Virus record (IMG/VR): IMGVR_UViG_3300043331_001275
Location: 1-44,615 of that record
Reading direction: 5' to 3' (one strand)
Origin: a virus
Length of the DNA: 44,615 bases
Part shown: positions 40,055 to 44,615 of the stretch, in pieces
Position numbering within the stretch: position 1 is the stretch's first letter
Layout of the letters: every line of letters starts with the position of its first letter
The notes under the pieces: model-generated
Databases searched by the model: none
Told to the model about the DNA's origin: nothing
The model's input: only the letters and a program-made list of their open reading frames with translations
Made by a program: the position numbers and the translations under genes

Positions 40055-40426
40055 TCAGCCGCCTTCGACGAGCGCAAAGAGCCAGAGCTCGGAGCCGTCA
40101 GCCGCGTCTGCGGACGCGCCGTTGACGTGGTACTGCAGCGTGAACGCGCCGGTGGACGGTACGTACGATACCACGTCGACCGTTGCATCGTTGTTAGTAG
40201 CACCGCGCTGGACCTGCGTCCACATCACACCGCGTTCGCCGACTGGCGCGGTGCCAGTGTACGCGCCGGTCGCGCCGTCCGCGATGGTCCAGCCCGAGCC
40301 GGAGCGCGCCTCCACGATGGAAGGCGCGCCGGCTGCAAACGAGATGACCGCGAACGTGAGCACACCGCGCTTGTACGGGGTATTGACGCCGGGGTACGGC
40401 GCGTGAGAGAGAGCGTATTCAGCCAT
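40055..40426 (-). CDS. Probable capsid decoration protein, paralogue B (123 aa)
   Basis: ATG at 40426 with AGGAG 12 bases upstream. Beta-rich: RGVLTFAVISFAAGAPSIVE, GSGWTIADGATGAYTGTAPV, GAFTLQYHVNG, ELWLFALVEGG. Shares the plan and several short matches with 39538-39942. First gene after the major capsid protein. The function is inferred from position and fold pattern. Confidence 0.6.
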   Translation of the reverse strand: MAEYALSHAPYPGVNTPYKRGVLTFAVISFAAGAPSIVEARSGSGWTIADGATGAYTGTAPVGERGVMWTQVQRGATNNDATVDVVSYVPSTGAFTLQYHVNGASADAADGSELWLFALVEGG

Positions 40427-40453
40427 GGTCGTGCTGTTCTCCTGGCTCGGGGC

Positions 40454-41779
40454 TTACAGCGCGAACCGCACATGTCGCCAGGGCTCGCGGACGATGAGCT
40501 GGGGGAAGCAGATGAGTCGAAACTCCAGGTCGTTCGAGTCCGCCTGCCGCAGCATCTGGAACCCGTCGGCGTTGGCGACACCCGGCAAACCGTCCAGGTG
40601 GTGGATTTTGATTTCGTCCATCAGGAGGCCGTACACGAAATTCGGGTCCTGGTGGGGCTCAGAAATCAGCTTCGAGTCCCCGAGCACGGTCGCCACGGTG
40701 ACGGAGCGGCCGCCGCCCATCAGCGCGCCACCCACCTCGCGGACGAGGCCTTGGGCTGCCAGCGAGCGGACGAGCGAGAACCAGACGAGCGGGCTCGCCA
40801 CGTACGTCAGAGGTCGCGTCGCCGCGTAGATTTGCTGCATGTACGCCGCGACGGCGCCGATTTTGTGCTCCGGGGGGAGCCCGCCGATGACGGAGGCCGG
40901 AGGCCGCACGCCGGAGAGCGCAGAGTCCAAGCTCCGGTCGACCGTGTTGAACGTGTCGACGGCCGCGGTGGGCGTAATCCACTCGGACAGCGCCTGGATG
41001 AGCAGCTTCGAGTTGAACGTGCTGCCAGGAAGCAGGGGCTTGAACTGGCCGAGCGGGAACACGAAGACGTTGTTGCCTTGTGCACCCCAGCCGGCGGGGA
41101 TGCCTGCCGCGCCGCTGGACGACACAGCCGACACGATGAACGTGCCGGCGTCCCGGTTGACCGAGAGCACGTAGGCCTTCTGGAAAGCGACGTTGGACGG
41201 CAAGAGCGTGTCGGTGCTGGTGCCGCCGTTTGCGGTGCTGGCGACGAGGACCATGCCCTTTTGGATGTTCGCGATGTTCTCCTGGTCGACCATCGTGATG
41301 ACGCCCGTGGCCGTGGTCGTCAGGTCGACCTCGCCGAGCGTGTACCCCGAGCCGCCGAGGATGAGCTGTGCCATCCGCTCGCCGAACGCCTCGCCGTGCT
41401 TGTCGGTGGCGTGGGTCAGGTTGCGGACGTACGCGCCCTTGTTCGTCTTGCCGATGACCAAGTCGCGGTACTTGAGCCGCAGGCTGGTCTCAATCTGGCC
41501 AGTCGGGACGAGCCACTGCCCGTCGAACGTGGCTGCGCCGGGCGCCGTGCCGGCTCCGCCGGTACCAACTTGGGACGCTACCTCTTGCGCGGAGGCGAGG
41601 TCACCGGCGATGCCCATTCCGCCGCTGAGAGTGAAAAACTCGCCAGTATTGGCGCCTTCGATGGCGGACTTGCGCAAGTCGTCCATCAGGGGGGAGGTCC
41701 TCCCTACCAAAGTATGTAGGGGCTGCACGTCGACATAGTAGTCGTGGACGGCAGCGTCAATCCAAGAACCGAGAGACAT
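40454..41779 (-). CDS. Major capsid protein, HK97-type (441 aa)
   Basis: ATG at 41779 with GGAG 12 bases upstream. N-terminal SWIDAAVHDYYVDVQPLHTL, a basic stretch ETSLRLKYRDLVIGKTNKGA, an A-domain-like GMVLVASTANGGTSTDT, a C-terminal region GGGRSVTVATVLGDSKL and the end REPWRHVRFAL match HK97-like coat proteins of podoviruses. It has its own strong promoter and a 190-base leader with hairpins, and is followed by small structural genes, as expected for the most expressed virion gene. Confidence 0.75.
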   Translation of the reverse strand: MSLGSWIDAAVHDYYVDVQPLHTLVGRTSPLMDDLRKSAIEGANTGEFFTLSGGMGIAGDLASAQEVASQVGTGGAGTAPGAATFDGQWLVPTGQIETSLRLKYRDLVIGKTNKGAYVRNLTHATDKHGEAFGERMAQLILGGSGYTLGEVDLTTTATGVITMVDQENIANIQKGMVLVASTANGGTSTDTLLPSNVAFQKAYVLSVNRDAGTFIVSAVSSSGAAGIPAGWGAQGNNVFVFPLGQFKPLLPGSTFNSKLLIQALSEWITPTAAVDTFNTVDRSLDSALSGVRPPASVIGGLPPEHKIGAVAAYMQQIYAATRPLTYVASPLVWFSLVRSLAAQGLVREVGGALMGGGRSVTVATVLGDSKLISEPHQDPNFVYGLLMDEIKIHHLDGLPGVANADGFQMLRQADSNDLEFRLICFPQLIVREPWRHVRFAL

Positions 41780-41976
41780 AAGAGCTGAAAACTCCGAAGA
41801 AAAGCGAAACTACGTACCTACGAGCCCTCGCTTTGCTCTCGGGTCCAGGGGCCACAGTGGCGCCAGTCTTACTACAGCGGGAACCGTCCGCTCTTTTTGG
41901 TAACGCGGGGAGTGTCCCGCGGCGTGCTTTACGTCCCCGCTCGCCGGGACGGGACTCTTTCGATGGTCCAAAATAT
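41780..41976 (-). promoter_or_regulatory. Structured leader of the capsid mRNA
   Basis: About 190 bases between the predicted start and the capsid ATG without a gene. Stem-loops seen: 41904-41921 (CGCGGG/CCCGCG, 6-base loop) and 41933-41950 (GTCCC/GGGAC). At 41876-41898 a plus-strand terminator-like hairpin (AGCGG/CCGCT then CTTTTT) is also present, oriented against the genes. Likely mRNA stabilisation or a barrier to antisense transcription. The reading frame crossing it looks non-coding. Confidence 0.45.
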
Positions 41977-42005
41977 ATCTTAACTCTGGTCGGCCGCCTT
42001 GTCAA
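41977..42005 (-). promoter_or_regulatory. Capsid operon promoter
   Basis: Minus strand TTGACA (42005-42000), 17 bases, TAAGAT (41982-41977). Nearly consensus. The TAA of the -10 box is the stop codon of the endonuclease VII gene (41980-41982), so the whole promoter lies in that gene's 3' end. Confidence 0.75.
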
Positions 42006-42369
42006 GCGTCTCGCGATATTTGCGGTCTTGCTTGTCTAGTTCGTTCAGAATTTTGAACCAAGTCTGCGAAGTACCTATATTTTTCCGGTGCTCCACCAGG
42101 TAGCCAAGCGCTTTCCGCGTACGAAAACGGTCCTTTTCGATGAAACCGACGGCCGTGTTGCAGCCGCGGCACAGGATTCCGCGTGGCTCGCCCGTTGCGT
42201 GGTCGTGGTCGACCACCGGCGCCTCGGCCAAGTCTTCGGCGAACAGTGTCAGCGGCTTGCCGCAGATAGCGCAAGCGTGGCCTTGGCTCGCGAACAGGTC
42301 CAATAGCTCTTCGGCGCCGAGCCCGTACGTCGCGGTGATGCGATTGAAGTACGCGACGGGGTCAGTCAC
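41980..42369 (-). CDS. Endonuclease VII-type HNH nuclease, second copy (129 aa)
   Basis: GTG at 42369 overlapping the upstream gene by eight bases. CAICGKPL, then PVVDHDHATGEPRGILCRGCN, the zinc-knuckle and DHDH catalytic motif of the endonuclease VII family, followed by AVGFIE and a helical tail with KALGYLVEH. A basic C-terminus may bind DNA. Probably resolves branched DNA before or during packaging. Differs clearly from the other copy at 5989-6432. Confidence 0.9.
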   Translation of the reverse strand: MTDPVAYFNRITATYGLGAEELLDLFASQGHACAICGKPLTLFAEDLAEAPVVDHDHATGEPRGILCRGCNTAVGFIEKDRFRTRKALGYLVEHRKNIGTSQTWFKILNELDKQDRKYRETLDKAADQS

Positions 42370-42577
42370 GCTCAGCCCAGTCTTCCAGGTACGACAACGC
42401 CCCGAGTACGCGGGCCCGGTGCTCGGGCTGGCTCAGGCTGCGGACCAACAGCTGGCACGCCGTACACAAACAGCCACGGCGCACGCCGCAGCCGTCGGCG
42501 GCGTAGTCTCGGCTGGCGTGGGGCCGGCCGCAAACGTCGCACGAGCCTGGCAGCACTTTGCTCGGGTTTGCAGACAC
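42362..42577 (-). CDS. Degenerate endonuclease VII-like zinc protein (71 aa)
   Basis: GTG at 42577 overlaps the stop of the upstream gene. CDVCGRP and RRGCLCTACQLLV match the first and second CxxC of the endonuclease VII fold and ARVLGALSYLEDW its C-terminal helix, but the DHDH catalytic stretch is missing (YAADGCGV in its place). So the zinc fold seems kept and catalysis lost. It directly precedes an intact family member, to which it may bind as an inhibitor or partner. Confidence 0.7.
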   Translation of the reverse strand: MSANPSKVLPGSCDVCGRPHASRDYAADGCGVRRGCLCTACQLLVRSLSQPEHRARVLGALSYLEDWAERD

Positions 42578-42581
42578 TTTG

Positions 42582-42893
42582 TCACCCGGCTTGCGACCAA
42601 AGCACCGTCACGGCCGTGACGGTCGTGTTGGCCGTCAGGGTGGCGGCAGGAATCCGGAGCCGATGTAGTCCGGCCGTTGCTGCCGTGAACGTGATGCTGT
42701 TAACGGTCCCCTCGATGTCGGTCCACTCCAGCACGTCGGTGGCCTCGGCCTGGACGATGAGTTCGGCCGGCAGGTACTGCGCGTCGACCGGGGCGGTCGG
42801 CGCCGTGTGTAGCGTCAACGCCGGGTCGAAGTCGGAAAAAGTCCGGGCGTAGACGGGAGGGAATGGTTCGTCGCGGCGAGGGTAGGCAGACAT
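42582..42893 (-). CDS. Small beta-rich structural-like protein (103 aa)
   Basis: ATG at 42893, SD weak. A short Pro-rich N-terminus (PRRDEPFPPVYARTFSDFD) is followed by strands (AELIVQAEATDVLEWTDIEG, NSITFTAATAGLHRLRI, TTVTAVTVLW). The FTAATAGLHRL pattern is common in virion beta-sandwich modules. It heads the transcript from the promoter at 43008-43036. Function unassigned. Confidence 0.6.
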   Translation of the reverse strand: MSAYPRRDEPFPPVYARTFSDFDPALTLHTAPTAPVDAQYLPAELIVQAEATDVLEWTDIEGTVNSITFTAATAGLHRLRIPAATLTANTTVTAVTVLWSQAG

Positions 42894-42944
42894 GTCGGCA
42901 GTGGGCTCAAAAAAGGGTGGGCCAGGGGAGCCGTTACTTCCTCC

Positions 42945-42960
42945 CCGTCCTGGCGGACGG
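42945..42960 (-). other. Hairpin CCGTCC/GGACGG in leader
   Basis: Perfect 6-bp stem with 4-base loop (TGGC on the plus strand) in the leader before the gene at 42582-42893. It repeats the stem found at 732-747. Confidence 0.4.
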
Positions 42961-42983
42961 ACGCACGATTACGCCATAGGCCC

Positions 42984-43007
42984 AAAAAGGAGACGACGGT
43001 CCCTCCT
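42984..43007 (-). terminator. Weak terminator after the amidase gene
   Basis: Minus strand AGGAG, 10-base loop, CTCCT, TTTT. The stem is only five base pairs. It lies right after the amidase stop at 43011, and the new promoter's predicted +1 falls within it. Confidence 0.3.
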
Positions 43008-43036
43008 AGCTTAACGCGCCGGCCGGCTGGTGTCAA
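43008..43036 (-). promoter_or_regulatory. Promoter for the 42893-41980 gene group
   Basis: Minus strand TTGACA (43036-43031), 17 bases, TAAGCT (43013-43008). Perfect -35. The TAA of the -10 box is the stop codon of the amidase gene (43011-43013). Confidence 0.7.
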
Positions 43037-43490
43037 GCCCGCCGTCCGTCCCGTCCTCGGCGCGCTCCAGCTCGGCCCGCACCTCGTCTAGGTCCACCAG
43101 ACGGCCTGGGCAGGTCTTAGACGTCAGGGCGGCCCCTAGACGGGCTGGCGCCTCGCGATGGCCGACGACGGGGAGCGGCCGCGGCCCGGCCCGCCGACGC
43201 AGCTCCGCCACCAGAGCCAGCACGGCACGCCACTGGGCTTGCGTCCAGGGCTCGGAGTCGCCGTCGCCCGCCACACAGACCCCCCAAGAGTCGTTGGCGC
43301 CGGCGGTGTGGGCGCCCAGCTCACCCAGGGCTCGGCCAGGCTCGACCGTGCCGTCCTTGCGCACGACGTAGTGGTAGCCGCACCCACGCCAGCCTAGGCT
43401 GCGGTGGTAGCGGTCGATGGCGGCGACCGTCGTGTCACCGCGGACGCCGACGGTGTGTAGGACGATGGCGCGGACGTCGCCGGGGCTCAC
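43011..43490 (-). CDS. N-acetylmuramoyl-L-alanine amidase, T7 lysozyme-like (159 aa)
   Basis: Start set at GTG 43490 (MSPGDVRAIVLHTVG) with AGGGGGG seven bases upstream, one base after the upstream stop; the longer reading to 43610 is discounted. The zinc amidase residues are seen: His in IVLHTVG, Tyr in CGYHYVV, His in VGHREAP, and Lys and Cys in TSKTCPG. The length matches T7 lysozyme (151 aa). The endolysin of the phage; like T7 lysozyme it has no export signal, so it needs a holin. Confidence 0.93.
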   Translation of the reverse strand: MSPGDVRAIVLHTVGVRGDTTVAAIDRYHRSLGWRGCGYHYVVRKDGTVEPGRALGELGAHTAGANDSWGVCVAGDGDSEPWTQAQWRAVLALVAELRRRAGPRPLPVVGHREAPARLGAALTSKTCPGRLVDLDEVRAELERAEDGTDGGLDTSRPAR

Positions 43491-43491
43491 G

Positions 43492-43719
43492 TCAACGCCC
43501 CCCTCGTCCAACGTAGGCTCGCGGTGGCAAGTCTCGTCCGGCGTCGTCCGGCTCGGCCGGGCCGTCCAGCGCCGCGGCCAAGGCGGCGTCGTAGCGGGCC
43601 TGGGCCTCAACTAGGCGCCACGGGTCGTAGCCCGGCTCGTGGGCAGCGACGCCGGCGCGGACGCGGTCCAACTGGCGCTGGGCGCGGTCTAGGGCGGACG
43701 TGCGGCGAGGGCGGGTCAC
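43492..43719 (-). CDS. Hypothetical small protein (75 aa)
   Basis: GTG at 43719 in a GTGA overlap. Arg-rich N-terminus then a helical amphipathic region (LDRAQRQLDRVRAGVAAHEP, RLVEAQARYDAALAAAL). The longer frame from 43884 is a shadow of the next gene. No family recognised; between a zinc-motif protein and the lysin. Confidence 0.6.
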   Translation of the reverse strand: MTRPRRTSALDRAQRQLDRVRAGVAAHEPGYDPWRLVEAQARYDAALAAALDGPAEPDDAGRDLPPRAYVGRGGR

Positions 43720-44285
43720 GACGTCAGGCCCTCTCCGTGACCGGCACAAGCCGGGTCGTCGCACACTGGGCAGCGCCACGGCCGGGGCTGCAGCCCCGCC
43801 AAGAACGCCGCGGCGTCGGCGGCGTGAGGGCTCACGCCGACCGCGCCTTGGCCGGGGACGCCGGCGACACCGGCGCCCAGCCACGGCGCGAGCAGCCGGC
43901 GAGAGTCCTCCGACACCAGCGGGGCCACGGCGTCAACGACGCGCAGGACGGCCGCCCAGCGCGGCCCGACGGGGGTCAGGCTCACGCCGTCGGCGGGGGC
44001 GCGGCACTCGAGTTGTACGAAGCGCTGGACGCCGTCGAGCAGGCGGGCCTCGGCGGTGGCGTAGGGCAGGCGCTGTCTCGCCAGGAGCAGCGCCTCGGAC
44101 AGGCGCCACGACTCGGGGTGCACCCCGCGCGGCACGCCGCGGCCACGGGGTGGGGCAGAGCCGACCGTGGCCGGGCCACGGCGCCGGGGGGCTCCGCCGC
44201 CGGGGGGCTCGGGGCCAGGTCGGCGGTCGTGGTTCGGGTTGTCAGGGGTGGCGAGCTGACGTGGCGGGACGGGGTGCGTAGGCAT
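43716..44285 (-). CDS. Hypothetical protein with C-terminal zinc knuckle (189 aa)
   Basis: ATG at 44285 without SD; the promoter -10 ends nine bases upstream, so a nearly leaderless mRNA is predicted. The first 50 residues are Pro/Arg-rich and disordered, the middle is helical (EALLLARQRLPYATAEARLL) and the C-terminus has CPVCDDPACAGH, a Cys3-His zinc-knuckle pattern. No family recognised. Coupled to 43492-43719. Confidence 0.6.
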   Translation of the reverse strand: MPTHPVPPRQLATPDNPNHDRRPGPEPPGGGAPRRRGPATVGSAPPRGRGVPRGVHPESWRLSEALLLARQRLPYATAEARLLDGVQRFVQLECRAPADGVSLTPVGPRWAAVLRVVDAVAPLVSEDSRRLLAPWLGAGVAGVPGQGAVGVSPHAADAAAFLAGLQPRPWRCPVCDDPACAGHGEGLTS

Positions 44286-44294
44286 CGTACGGGC

Positions 44295-44323
44295 AGCTTA
44301 ACGCCGCCCGGCCGAGCCGTCAA
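44295..44323 (-). promoter_or_regulatory. Promoter for the 44285 gene
   Basis: Minus strand TTGACG (44323-44318), 17 bases, TAAGCT (44300-44295). The predicted +1 is about three bases before the ATG at 44285. A second TTGACG lies 19 bases upstream, within the tandem repeat. Confidence 0.65.
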
Positions 44324-44347
44324 GCCCCGGCCGAGCCGTCAAGCCCC
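44309..44347. repeat. Tandem 19-bp repeat carrying two -35 boxes
   Basis: Two exact copies of a 19-base unit (44309-44327 and 44328-44346, plus one base). Each holds CGTCAA, the complement of TTGACG, but only the gene-proximal copy has a -10 at 17 bp. The TGA inside the distal copy is the stop codon of the gene at 44339-44527. Confidence 0.85.
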
Positions 44348-44527
44348 GCGACGGCGGGGCTCCGCTTCGTCGAAGGTGTTGGCGAAGCTCCAGCCGCACA
44401 GGACGGCACCGGCGAACCCGACGGCGAACCCGAGGTCGCCTCCGATGAGGTAGGCCCAATAGAGCCAGCCTAGCCCACCGAGCAGGCTGGCGGCACGAAG
44501 GAAAGTTTTGGCGATAAAGTCGTACAT
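44339..44527 (-). CDS. Putative holin / small membrane protein (62 aa)
   Basis: ATG at 44527. Two hydrophobic stretches: AASLLGGLGWLYWAYLIGG (about 12-30) and LGFAVGFAGAVLCGWSFA (about 32-49), with a charged C-terminus (DEAEPRRRGA). Size and two-helix layout suit a class II holin and the amidase lies 850 bases downstream on the same strand. The sequence of holins is not conserved, so this is topology and context only. A TAGAAT -10-like box lies five bases upstream of the ATG with no -35. Confidence 0.5.
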   Translation of the reverse strand: MYDFIAKTFLRAASLLGGLGWLYWAYLIGGDLGFAVGFAGAVLCGWSFANTFDEAEPRRRGA

Positions 44528-44615
44528 GGTGATTCTAGCTCCGTGGTAGTACCGGCCGAGCGCCGCGGCAGGGCGCTGGCCGGTTTTGTTGTGTGGTTTC
44601 AGCCGTCTAGGTCGC
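44519..44615. repeat. Terminal redundancy, right copy
   Basis: Exact second copy of bases 1-97. It joins the right end of the window to the left end, so the minus-strand gene at 81-419 is followed on the circle, after about 72 bases, by the membrane-protein gene at 44339-44527. Confidence 0.95.

Noticed and set aside
39884-41719. Plus-strand frame of 611 aa opposite the capsid gene
   Set aside because: Antisense shadow with low-complexity composition.
41757-42005. Minus-strand frame of 82 aa across the capsid leader
   Set aside because: Composition is random-looking, it overlaps the promoter, the leader hairpins and the capsid start.
1-44518. CRISPR array, integrase, excisionase or lysogeny repressor
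   Set aside because: No regularly spaced repeats and no recombinase or repressor-like motifs among the proteins read.

Overview
The window is almost certainly one complete tailed-phage genome (Caudoviricetes), given as a linearised circular or terminally redundant assembly: bases 1-97 are repeated exactly at 44519-44615, so the unique length is 44518 bp. It is GC-rich and densely packed. Many genes start with GTG inside a 4-base GTGA overlap with the preceding stop (at least eleven cases), and others use ATGA. A portal, scaffold, HK97-type capsid, a tail-nozzle-like protein, large internal virion proteins and a transglycosylase are present. I see no tape measure, major tail tube or baseplate, so a podovirus-like short-tailed particle is most likely. 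The TANNNT -10 boxes, frequent GTG starts and several start codons sitting almost on the predicted +1 are compatible with an actinobacterial-type host, but this is inference.

Layout on the circle. (1) 81-3535, minus strand: small early or accessory genes, most without recognisable function, one cupin-like. (2) 3536-3879: a gene-free stretch crowded with stem-loops. (3) 3880-5994, minus: primase-helicase, whose 5' end overlaps a divergent endonuclease VII gene. (4) 5989-17156, plus: replication and nucleotide module with a tandemly duplicated gene pair, a PD-(D/E)XK nuclease, a coiled-coil protein, an SF2 helicase, an SSB-like protein, family A DNA polymerase, a dATP/dGTP diphosphohydrolase (MazZ-like), an HD-domain dATPase-like protein (DatZ-like), a RuvC-like resolvase and a metallophosphoesterase. 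(5) 17142-18503, minus: large terminase, alone and divergent from the portal. (6) 18661-23037, plus: portal, scaffold, a coiled-coil peptide, a tandem GroES-like protein and a small terminase. (7) 22985-41779, minus: the virion operon read from capsid to ejection proteins, with a zinc metallopeptidase, an SPFH/stomatin-like membrane protein and a 55-aa membrane-associated peptide between fibre and nozzle. (8) 41980-44527, minus: a second endonuclease VII, a degenerate relative, a small structural protein, amidase lysin and a putative holin.

Promoter-like sites explain much of the layout. Minus-strand TTGAC[A/G]-N17-TAAG[A/C]T sites precede the capsid operon, the 42582 gene group and the 43716 gene. 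Plus-strand sites with 17-bp spacers precede the portal and lie inside the scaffold and RuvC genes. In two minus-strand sites the TAA of the -10 box is also the stop codon of the upstream gene.

The most unusual features are: MazZ-like, DatZ-like and PolA genes, reminiscent of the 2-aminoadenine (Z) genome system, with no PurZ anywhere in the genome; a translationally coupled SPFH plus metallopeptidase pair; a Cpn20-like tandem GroES protein; a GNAT-like domain inside a giant ejection protein; and an intrinsic terminator placed at the DNA polymerase start. Functional names are assigned by eye from motifs, not from database searches.
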